From NCBI GenBank assembly GCA_963808965.1, contig CAWEHU010000032.1, forward strand, positions 1 through 19,683: a stretch of DNA of 19,683 nt, read 5' to 3'. Below the pieces are notes generated by a model. It ran no database searches, had not been told where the DNA came from, and was given only the letters and a program-made list of their open reading frames with translations. The position numbers were made by a program, and so were the translations under genes. How positions within the stretch are numbered: the first letter of the stretch is position 1; every line of letters begins with the position of its first letter. Shown piece by piece: positions 9,101-17,854 of this stretch. This stretch comes from CAWEHU01 sp963808965. GTDB taxonomy: Bacteria; Pseudomonadota; Alphaproteobacteria; Acetobacterales; Acetobacteraceae.

Positions 9101-10005
9101 ACGTCAATCGCAACCAAATCGGTGCGGTGGTCGGGGTACAGCCGTTCGGCGGCGAACGCCTCTCCGGAACCGGACCGAAGGCGGGCGGCCCGCATTATCT
9201 TCCGCGCTTCGCGGCCGAGGAGGTCGCTGCGGGCGGGGAGGCGGCGCGCCCCACGATCGATGAACCGGCGGCTGCAGGAGGCGAGAAGCTCGGCATCGCC
9301 GAGTTGAAGGAGGTGGCACAAGCTCAGGCCGTTTGGGCCACGATGCCTGCGGACCAGCGGGCGACGATTCTCGAACGAGCGGCGGAGCGGATTGAACCTG
9401 CGCTTGGGAGCGAGGTCGCCGAGTTCCTTTACAGCTTCGCAGGCCAATCGCGCGGTGAGATGGCGGAATCGGAGCTGATGCCGGGACCGACTGGTGAGCA
9501 GAACGAGCTCTCGCTGCATCCGCGCGGGATTTTTGTTTGCGTCACCGCGGCGGACGCCACGCGCAGTGCGTCGCTCGGTCAAGTCGCGGCCGCCCTCGCC
9601 GGCGGCAACGCCGTGATCGCTGTCGGGCCTTCAACAAAGAGCCTCCACGCCTTGCGCACCGCGTTGGAGGAGGCGGGTTTGCCACCGGGCGTTCTGAGGA
9701 TCGGCGTTGCGCTCAGCGGCGAAATTGGGGCGCTCGCTTCGGATCGGCGGGTCGATGGCGTCGCCGTCGCCGGACCGATCACCGAGGCGAAGCCCATCCA
9801 GGCTACGCTCGCCGCGCGGGACGACCGAATCATACCTCTCGTGCTGACCGGCGACGGCATCGTGGTTCCCGGCGGCGATCCGGTTCCTGGTGGGCCGCAT
9901 TACCTGCACCGCTTCGTCACCGAACGCACACTCGCCACCGACACCACCGCGGCAGGCGGCAATGCGAGCCTGTTGTCGATCGGCGAGGCGGTGGAAGGCG
10001 CGTGA
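6134..10005 (+). CDS. putA: Bifunctional proline dehydrogenase / P5C dehydrogenase PutA, two frame breaks
   Basis: PutA oxidises proline to P5C (FAD, electrons to quinone), then P5C semialdehyde to glutamate (NAD+). Corrected length is 1289 residues. There is no N-terminal ribbon-helix-helix DNA-binding domain; it begins directly with the helical arm, so self-regulation of transcription is not expected. The PRODH barrel shows YSYDMLGEAA at 205-214, DGPGISVKLSAL from 245, RLVKGAYWDAEIKR and LHGMGEALYD (about 433-442). The P5CDH domain has ISPWNFPLAIFTGQ, ETGGQ with the general base at E804, and GQRCSA with the nucleophile C838. A degenerate second aldehyde-dehydrogenase-like C-terminal domain (about 1030-1289) lacks the catalytic Cys and ends with GGPHYLHRF, echoing GGPHYLPRF at the end of the P5CDH part; this is the long, non-DNA-binding (type B) architecture. 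Frame breaks are at 7079 (surplus T before LAGWNGFG) and 8208 (surplus C before GRGVFVC). A GTG or ATG restart in the middle would not give a working enzyme. Confidence 0.93.
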
Positions 10006-10101
10006 GTCGGGTAAGCACTAATCGCACAGCCGCCAATTTTACCGCTGGGCCGGCAATAAACCCCCGCTCAGCCAAAAATGCTACGTCCAGGAGAGGCGCC
10101 A
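10006..10101. other. putA-gdh intergenic region
   Basis: 96 bases without a gene. An AGGAGAGG ribosome binding site (about 10089-10096) lies just before the ATG at 10102, and supports that start even though the frame it opens is broken after 47 codons. No clear terminator is present, so read-through from putA is plausible. Confidence 0.45.
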
Positions 10102-13100
10102 ATGCTGCACAGCAGTGAGGACCAGAAGCACGCCGTCATCGAGCAAGCGGCCGGGTTGGCCTCCGCCCATGCGGCGGCGATCAGTAGCGACGCCCGCGCG
10201 ATCAGGCGCTTCGTCCAGGCCTTCTACGAGCACGTAGCCGCCGGATGACGTGGTTCCTCGCGCCCCATCGGATCTGTCGGATGCGGCGCTTTCGTTGTGG
10301 CGCTTCGCCGCCGAACGTCAGGTCGGTCAGCCCAAAATCCGCGTCCTCTCGCCATCCGGGACCGAGGAGACGTGGTTAGACGGCCACAGCATCGTGCAGA
10401 TCGTCAACGATGACATGCCATTCCTCGTGGACAGCGTCACCGCCGCGCTGACCGGCCTTGGCCTCGAAGTTCAGCTCGTCATCCATCCGGTCTTATCGGT
10501 GCAGCGCGACGGAACTGGTCGTCTGACGAACTGCGGGCCGGATATCGCAGGCGGAATCGACGAATCGCTGATGCACATAGAGCTCGCCGGCGATGCCGAT
10601 GACGAGCGTCGCGCAGCCATAGTCGATCGGCTGACGGGCGTGCTGGCGGACGTACGCGCGGTGGTCAATGACCTGCCCACGATGCGCCAGCTCGTCAAGC
10701 AGATCGCCGATGAAGCGGAACACGTCCAACAAGCAGCGGCTGCGCCCGAAGCGTCCGAGGCCGCGGCTTTCCTCAACTGGCTCGATGATGGGAACTTTCT
10801 TTTCTTCGGCTATCGCGAATATACGCTCGGCGAATCGGGCCTCGGGGTTGTGCCCGGTTCCGGCAAGGGATTGTTGAGCAGCGATGATTACCTGGTCTTC
10901 GACGGCTTGCGGACTGCTTACGCAAATCCCTCCCGATTTGCAGGCCTTCTTGCGCTCGCCGCAACTGACGATGACCGCCAAAGCGACCCGCAGGTCGCCC
11001 GTGCATCGAGCGGCCCCGATGGACACGATCCTCGTCAAGAAATTCGATACGGCCGGTGAGGTCACCGGCCTGCAGATTGCTGCTGGGCCTGTTCACCGCC
11101 GAGTCTTATCTTCGCCCGCCGAGCGAGATTCCGCTGCTGCGGCAAAAAGTCCGCCGTTGCCAGGAGCGCTCCGGCTTCGCTCCCGATCGGCACGACGCCA
11201 AGGCGCTCCGACACATCCTTGATACGTTCCCGCGGGATGAGCTGTTTCAGATCGACGAAACTCAGTTATTGGAGACAGCGCTCGGGATCCTGCATTTGCA
11301 GCAGCGCCCGCGCGTGGCGCTGTTTGTTTTGCGCGATCCGTTCGAACGCTTCGTCACCTGCCTGGTCTATATGCCGCGGGAGCGCTATAATGCGGAGATC
11401 CGCAGGCGCATAGCGGCGATCCTCGAACAAGCCTTCAACGGCGCGGTCAGATCCAACTCCACCCATTTCGATGAGTCGACGCTGGCGCGCATCCATTTCA
11501 TGCTCGCGACCACACCCGGCCAGGTTCCCGACGTCTCCGCCGCTCGAGATCGAGCGCCGGCTGATCGAGGCCGGCCGGGCATGGTCCGACCGGCTGAACG
11601 AAGCGCTGGTCCGGGCTCGAGGCGCGGCTGCAACCCCCGAGACCCTGCGGCGCTTCGCGCACGCTTTTCCTCCCGGCTATATCGAGCATTTCCCCGCCGA
11701 GGCGGCGATCGAGGACATCGGGCTCATTGAGGAGGTGACCGGGGGCGCGCCAATCGCAGTGGCGCTTTCGCAAATCGAGGATGGAGCGTTGCGCCTGAAG
11801 ACGTTCCATCTGGGCGAACCGGCCGCCTTGTCCGACATCCTGCCGATGCTGGAGAATCTGGGCCTGCGGGTGGTGAACGAGATCCCGTTCAAGGTGACGC
11901 CGCGCGGCGCTGAGGCGCCGGTGTGGATTCAGGAGTTCCAGGCGCTGGCCCCGAAGCAGGCGTCTGCCGGGGACCACGCGATGGGCCGGCGGCTCGAGGA
12001 CGCGCTCCGCCAGGTTTGGGTAGGCGCGTTGGAGGATGACGGGTTCAACCGTTTGGTGCTGACTGCCGGCCTGTCGGCGCGCGAAATCGTGGTGTTGCGG
12101 ACTTACTGCAAATTCATACGGCAGGCCGGCAGCAGCTTCAGTCAGGCCTATATGGAGGACACGGCGAGCGCCTATCCACACCTGGCGCAGTTGCTGGTGC
12201 GGCTGTTCGAGACGCAGTTCGACCCCGGGCGGCCATCGGAAAAACGTGAGGCGGAAGCGGAGGCGATCCAGAAGGAGTTCCTGGACGCGATGGAGCAGGT
12301 CGAAAATCTCGATGAAGATCGTATTTTGCGCAGCTTTCTTCTGCTGATGCGCAAGACGCTCCGAACCAACTTCTATCAGCGCGATGCGGCGGGGCAGCCC
12401 AAGCCCTATCTCTCGGTGAAGCTCGCCAGCCAGGAGATTGACCTGCTGCCATTGCCACGGCCGTTGTTCGAAATCTTCGTCTACAGTCCGCGCATGGAGG
12501 GTTGTCATCTGCGCGGCGGCAAGGTCGCGCGCGGCGGCATCCGCTGGTCGGACCGCAAGGAAGATTTCCGCACCGAGATCCTCGGCCTGATGAAGGCGCA
12601 GATGGTCAAAAACGCCGTGATCGTGCCGATCGGCTCCAAGGGCGGCTTCGTCGTCAAGCGTCCGCCGCCCGGCGGACGCGAGGCGCTGATGCCCGAGGTG
12701 GTGGCCTGCTACAAGCTGCTCATGTCGGGCCTGTTGGATCTGACCGACAATTTCCAGGGAGACGCGATCGTGCCGCCGCGCGACGTAGTGCGGCGCGATC
12801 CTGACGATCCCTACCTCGTCGTCGCCGCCGACAAAGGGACCGCAACCTTTTCCGACATCGCCAATGGCGTTGCCGCCGAGTACGGTTTTTGGCTTGACGA
12901 TGCGTTCGCCAGCGGCGGCTCGGTCGGCTACGACCACAAAGTTATGGGCATCACCGCGAAAGGCGCGTGGGAGGCGGTCAAGCGCCACTTCCGAGAGCTC
13001 GGGACCGACATCCAGACCACCAATTTCACGTGCATCGGCGTCGGCGATATGGCGGGCGACGTATTCGGCAACGGCATGCTGTTGTCACGGCACATCAAGC

Positions 13101-14912
13101 TGATCGCCGCCTTCAACCACATGCACATCTTCCTCGACCCCGATCCCGACCCGGAGCGGAGCTGGATCGAACGGAAGCGGTTGTTCGATCTGCCGCGCTC
13201 GACCTGGAAGGACTACGATTCGCAGGCGATCTCCAAGGGCGGCGGGATCTACGAGCGCGCGGCCAAGTCGATCACGCTGTCGCCGGAAGCGCGCGCGCGT
13301 TTCGGTTTGGGCCCGGAGAGCCTGTCCCCGCAGCGGCTGATACAGGCGCTGCTGCGGCACGATGTGGATCTGCTGTGGTTCGGCGGCATCGGCACCTACG
13401 TGAAGGCGTCGAACGAAAGTCATGCCGACGCCGGCGATCGGGCCAACGACAATCTTCGCGTCGATGCGCCGTCGCTCCGGGCCAAGGTGGTCGGTGAAGG
13501 CGCCAATCTGGCGATGACTCAGCGCGCTCGCATCGAATTCGCCCTGAACGGCGGCAAACTCAATACCGACGCGATCGACAATTCGGCCGGGGTGGATACC
13601 TCCGATCACGAGGTCAACATCAAGATCGGGGTGGGCGACCTGGTCGGCGCCGGCCCTATCGCGGCCAAGGATCGCGCATCGTTCCTCGCATCGATGACCG
13701 ATGAGGTCGAAACGCTGGTGCTGGAGGACAATTATCTTCAGACGCTGGCGATCACGCTGGCCGAAGCGGAAGCGCCCGCCCTCCTCGAGAATCAAGTCTC
13801 TCTGATGCGCGCGCTGGAGCGCCGAGGCCGGCTGGACCGTGCGGTCGAGTTCCTGCCGAACGACGAGACGATCGCCCAGCGCGCCGCTGCCAAACGCGGG
13901 CTGACACGGCCGGAGATCGCGGTGCTGCTGGCGTACGCAAAAAACGTGCTCTATGACGAGCTGCTGTCATCGGATCTACCCGATCAACCGGAGCTGCGGT
14001 CCGAGCTGCTGGCCTACTTCCCGGAGCGGATGCGCAGCATCGCGCCGGAAGTCCTGAATGGGCATCGGCTGCGCCGCGAGATCATCGCGACCTGCGTGGC
14101 CAATAACCTGGTCAATCGCATGGGGCCCAGCTTCATCGAGGATTCGCAGGCGCGAACCGGCCACGATTTCGGCATCGACCGCGCGGGCCTATTTGATTGT
14201 GCGCCATGTGTTCGATCTGGCTTCGGTCTGGCATGCGATCGAGGCGCTCGACAATCGGGTGCCCGCAGCGACCCAGACGCGGTTGTTTCTGGCGGTCGGT
14301 TCGATCGTCGATCAAGCGGTGCGCTGGTTCCTACTCTCGGGCCTGCCGCTCGACATCGCGGCACGGACCCATCAGTTCCAGCCAGGCGTGCGGGCGCTCG
14401 CCGAACGGGTGACCGAACTGCTGCCGCAACGCGAGCGCGAGGTGAACGAGACCCGGCGCACAGCGTACATGGAAAGCGGCGCCCCCGCTGGGCTAGCCGA
14501 GCGGATCGTGATTCTCAACACGCTCAGCACCGCGATGGACATCGTCCAGATCAGCGAGGAGACGCGCCGCGACATCGGGGATGTGGCCAAGTTGTACTTC
14601 GCCGCCGGCGCGTCCGTCGGTCTGCTGACGCTGCGCCGGCAGGCGCGGATGATGCCGGCCGCCACCGAGTGGCAACATCTTGCGGTCGACGCGCTCATCG
14701 ACGACTCCTATGCCCAGCAACGCGAAATCGCGCGCCGTCTGGTCGCCGAAGGCGTCGACGGATCGGGTGATGGCCTACAGGTCTGGCTCGCCCAGCGTAC
14801 CGGCCCGGGTTCGCGTGTGCAGGGCATTCTGACCGACATCGCGCGCACGACGCCGCCCGATCTCGCCATGCTCACCGTCGCCAGCCGGCAGATCAGGGCG
14901 CTGGTCGCTTAA
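10102..14912 (+). CDS. gdhB: Large NAD-dependent glutamate dehydrogenase, five frame breaks
   Basis: This is the ~180-kDa class of NAD-glutamate dehydrogenase (Bac_GDH family), which catalyses glutamate + NAD+ to 2-oxoglutarate + ammonia and works in the catabolic direction. Corrected length is 1601 residues, the usual size. The N-terminal regulatory half contains VNDDMPFLVDSVTAALTGLG, VIHPVLSVQRDG and FFGYREYTLGE. The catalytic part has GGKVARGGIRWSDRKEDF (from about residue 807), ILGLMKAQMVKNAVIVPIG (with the active-site lysines), GSVGYDHKVMGITAKGAWE and CIGVGDMAGDVFGNGML for NAD binding, then GEGANLAMTQRARIEFA. The C-terminal helical part continues to RQIRALVA and the stop. Frame breaks, each one surplus base, map to about 10243, 10925, 11076, 11542 and 14180. 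The 2.6 kb between the last two, holding the whole catalytic domain, is clean. The gene follows putA on the same strand, so proline carbon could run straight to 2-oxoglutarate. The symbol follows Pseudomonas usage. Confidence 0.93.
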
Positions 14913-15051
14913 GGTGGACCTTGTTGCATTTATGAAATCGGCGGGTTGGCGCCCAAAGCTGGTTGGCGTGGGAGGTTTCACTCTTCTTCCCAGCCCGGAC
15001 GCCCTCCGCCCTTCATGCGCCGCGCCATTCAGGCGATAGGGGAACGTTCAC
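14913..15051. other. Region upstream of the acetolactate synthase operon
   Basis: 139 bases without a gene. This probably holds the end of the gdh transcript and the promoter of the next operon, but no clear -35/-10 pair or terminator hairpin with a T-run was seen. An AGGGGA ribosome binding site (about 15038-15043) lies eight bases before the ATG at 15052. Confidence 0.4.
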
Positions 15052-16704
15052 ATGACAAAGGGCTCTGACCTGCTGGTAGCCGCGCTCGAGAACGAGGGCG
15101 TCGAGCGGATTTTCGGCGTGCCCGGCGAGGAGAACCTTGATGTCGTCGAATCGCTGCGCAGCTCGACGATCGAGCTGGTGCTGACACGCCACGAGCAGGC
15201 GGCGGCGTTCATGGCGGCGACTTACGGCCGACTGACCGGCAAGCCGGGCGTTTGCATCGCGACGCTCGGCCCAGGGGCGCTCAATTTCTCGACCGGCGCC
15301 GCCTACGCCCTGCTCGGCGCCATGCCGATGATCCTGCTCACCGGTCAAAAGGGGATCATGACCAGCAAGCAGGCGCGCTTCCAGATTGTGGACGTCGTTG
15401 CCAGCATGGCGCCGCTCACCAAAGTGGCGCGGCAGATCGTCAGCACGCAAACCATTCCCTCAATCGTGCGCGAAGCGTTCCGCGTGGCGCAGCAGGAGCG
15501 GCCGGGGCCGGTGCATCTCGAATTGCCGGAGGACATCGCCGGCGAGGAGTGCCCCGACATTCCGCCGATCACGCCGCACCCGATCGACATTCCGGTGGCG
15601 CACCGGGCGGCGCTGGACCGGGCGGCCGAGATGATCCTCGGGGCGGAGCGGCCGCTTTTGATGCTGGGCGCGGCGGCAAGTCGTCCGCGCTCGACCACCG
15701 GGCTCGCGGGCTTCGTCCGGCGCACACGTATCCCCTTCTTCACCACGCAAATGGGCAAGGGCACGGTGCCGGGCGGGACGAATCTCTACATGGGCACGAC
15801 CGCACTCTCCGAGCGGGACTACGTGCATGAGGCGATCGACCGCGCCGACCTCATCATCGCCATCGGACACGACACGATCGAGAAGCCGCCTTTCATCATG
15901 GGGCCGGGCGGGCCGAAGGTGATCCATGTCAGCTACACCCCCGCCAATGTGGAGCAAGTCTATTTCCCGAATGCGGAAGTCGTGGGCGATCTGGGCCCCA
16001 GCCTCGAACTGCTCGCCGACCGGCTTGAGGGCCAGTTGCGGAATGCGGGGGCCTTGCTTTCGATGCGGGACAGCATTCTCGCACGCATCGTCGACCGCGA
16101 GACCGAATCCCGTTTTCCACTGACGCCGCAGCGCATCGTGCATGACGTGCGCCAGGTCATCCCCGAGGACGGGATCGTGGCGCTCGACAACGGCATGTAC
16201 AAGATCTGGTTCGCGCGCAACTACCGGACCTGGGTGGCGAACACGCTCTTGCTTGACAATGCGCTCGCCACGATGGGCGCGGGCCTGCCGTCGGCGATGA
16301 TGGCCGCGCTGCTCTATCCCGAGCGGCGGGTTCTGGCGGTGTGCGGCGATGGCGGCTTCATGATGAACAGTCAGGAGATGGAAACCGCCGTGCGGCTGGG
16401 CCTGAACCTGGTCGTGCTCATCCTGCAGGACAATGCCTATGGCATGATCCGCTGGAAGCAGGCGGCGGACGACTTTCCGGATTTCGGTCTAACCTTCGGT
16501 AATCCGGATTTCGTGCGCTACGCCGAGTCCTATGGTGCCAAGGGCAGCCGGGTCGAGCACGCAGAGGGGCTGGTCCCGGCGCTCGATGCGGCGTTCCGGG
16601 GCGGCGGGGTGCAGCTCGTGACCGTGCCGGTGGACTATTCCGAGAACACCCGGGTGCTGGTCGAGGAACTTCGCAACCGGGTGCCCGCCGCGCAGCTGGC
16701 CTAA
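15052..16704 (+). CDS. Acetolactate synthase-type ThDP enzyme, large subunit
   Basis: The protein has 550 residues and an intact frame. It is a thiamine-diphosphate enzyme that would condense two pyruvates to acetolactate. It opens with GSDLLVAALENEGVERIFG and VPGEENLDVVESL, and the catalytic glutamate is E48 in RHEQAAAFMAATYGRL. The ThDP/metal motif starts at G432-D433-G434 (GDGGFMMNSQEM) and closes with QDNAYGMIRWKQ. The strong resemblance to the EEN/RHEQAAAFMA/YGMIRWKQ type places it with stand-alone catabolic-like acetolactate synthases rather than the biosynthetic IlvB, and no small regulatory subunit gene (ilvN) is next to it. The operon partners are an alcohol dehydrogenase 22 bases downstream and a CoA-transferase. 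That context leaves open a different acyloin or keto-acid condensation. Other ThDP enzymes (oxalyl-CoA decarboxylase, pyruvate oxidase) fit the motifs less well. Confidence 0.88.
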   Translation: MTKGSDLLVAALENEGVERIFGVPGEENLDVVESLRSSTIELVLTRHEQAAAFMAATYGRLTGKPGVCIATLGPGALNFSTGAAYALLGAMPMILLTGQKGIMTSKQARFQIVDVVASMAPLTKVARQIVSTQTIPSIVREAFRVAQQERPGPVHLELPEDIAGEECPDIPPITPHPIDIPVAHRAALDRAAEMILGAERPLLMLGAAASRPRSTTGLAGFVRRTRIPFFTTQMGKGTVPGGTNLYMGTTALSERDYVHEAIDRADLIIAIGHDTIEKPPFIMGPGGPKVIHVSYTPANVEQVYFPNAEVVGDLGPSLELLADRLEGQLRNAGALLSMRDSILARIVDRETESRFPLTPQRIVHDVRQVIPEDGIVALDNGMYKIWFARNYRTWVANTLLLDNALATMGAGLPSAMMAALLYPERRVLAVCGDGGFMMNSQEMETAVRLGLNLVVLILQDNAYGMIRWKQAADDFPDFGLTFGNPDFVRYAESYGAKGSRVEHAEGLVPALDAAFRGGGVQLVTVPVDYSENTRVLVEELRNRVPAAQLA

Positions 16705-16726
16705 GTCTTCAACCGGGAAAACGCGC

Positions 16727-17851
16727 ATGAAAATCACGGCCGCGGTGCTCAACAGTATGGACGCAGAGCCGCCCTATGCTGCTTCCAAGCCGCTCTCGAT
16801 CCAGGAAGTCGAGCTCGATCCGCCCGGCCGGGGCGAGGTCCTGGTGCGGATTGTGGCGGCCGGACTGTGCCACTCCGACCTCTCAGTCATCAACGGCGAC
16901 CGGCCGCGGCCGATGCCGATGGCGCTCGGGCACGAGGCGGCCGGCGTCGTCGAGGAATTGGGCGAGGACGTGACCGACCTCGCCCCGGGCGATCATGTGG
17001 TGATGGTCTTCATGCCGAGCTGCGGCCATTGCCTGCCCTGCGCGGAAGGGCGTCCGGCGCTGTGCGAGCCGGGGGCGGCGGCCAACGGCGCGGGCACCTT
17101 GCTGTCGGGCGCACGCCGGCTACATTGCGACGGGACGGTGGTGAACCACCATCTCGGCTGCTCGGCATTCGCCGATCACGCGGTGGTGTCGCGGCGGTCG
17201 CTGGTGAAGATCACGCCCGACCTCCCGTTCGTGGAGGCGGCGCTGTTCGGCTGCGCGGTGCTGACGGGGGTCGGTGCGGTCGTCAATACGGCGAAGCTAC
17301 AGGCTGGCCAGGCGGCGGCCGTGATCGGGCTCGGGGGCGTCGGGCTCGCTTCGCTGCTCGGCGCCGTAGCGGCCGGCGCGCGGCAAATCATCGCGATCGA
17401 CCTCTCCGACGAAAAACTCGGGCTTGCGCGCCAGCTCGGTGCGACCGCGACGGTGAACGCCCGCGCCGAGGACGCCGCCGAGCAGGTGCGCGCGCTGACT
17501 GGCGGCGGGGTGGACTTCGCCTTCGAGATGGCCGGCGCGGTACGCGCGATGGATTTGGCCTACAAGATCACTCGGCGCGGCGGGACCACGGTCACCGCCG
17601 GGCTGCCGCCCCCGACCGCGACCTTGCCGCTGCCGCTGGTCAACCTCGTGGCCGAAGAACGCACGGTGAAGGGCAGTTATATCGGCACCTGCGTCCCGGC
17701 GCGCGACATACCTCGGTTCATCGAGCTGTATCAGCGCGGCCGGCTGCCCGTGGACCGACTGATGAGCGGGCGGCTCAGGCTGGAAGAAATCAACGAAGGC
17801 TTCGACCGGCTGCACGAGGGCCGTGCCGTTCGCCAACTCATCGAGTTCTGA
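16727..17851 (+). CDS. Zinc-dependent alcohol dehydrogenase (MDR family)
   Basis: The protein has 374 residues, intact, and fits the medium-chain dehydrogenase/reductase family of the class III-like group. Catalytic zinc ligands are C48 (GLCHSD), H69-E70 (GHEAAGVVEE) and C176 (GCAVLTG). Structural zinc is bound by C99, C102, C105 and C113 (CGHCLPCAEGRPALC). The NAD-binding fold is GLGGVG at 201-206, followed by D225 in AIDLSDEK, which favours NAD+ over NADP+. It would interconvert an alcohol and an aldehyde or ketone; the substrate is not readable. It starts 22 bases after the acetolactate synthase stop with a GGGAA ribosome binding site, and its stop is only three bases before the next start, so the three genes form one operon. 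It may reduce or oxidise a product of the ThDP enzyme. Confidence 0.9.
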   Translation: MKITAAVLNSMDAEPPYAASKPLSIQEVELDPPGRGEVLVRIVAAGLCHSDLSVINGDRPRPMPMALGHEAAGVVEELGEDVTDLAPGDHVVMVFMPSCGHCLPCAEGRPALCEPGAAANGAGTLLSGARRLHCDGTVVNHHLGCSAFADHAVVSRRSLVKITPDLPFVEAALFGCAVLTGVGAVVNTAKLQAGQAAAVIGLGGVGLASLLGAVAAGARQIIAIDLSDEKLGLARQLGATATVNARAEDAAEQVRALTGGGVDFAFEMAGAVRAMDLAYKITRRGGTTVTAGLPPPTATLPLPLVNLVAEERTVKGSYIGTCVPARDIPRFIELYQRGRLPVDRLMSGRLRLEEINEGFDRLHEGRAVRQLIEF

Positions 17852-17854
17852 AAC

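Noticed and set aside
11498..12988. A 496-codon open frame on the minus strand
   Set aside because: It lies antisense to the well-conserved glutamate dehydrogenase and shows no recognisable protein; long antisense frames are common in GC-rich genes.
4573..14180. Programmed +1 frameshifting as the explanation of the breaks
   Set aside because: The sites share no slippery codon, stop codon or internal Shine-Dalgarno pattern like that of prfB, and one gene would need five events, which would nearly abolish expression. Kept only as a remote option in the findings.
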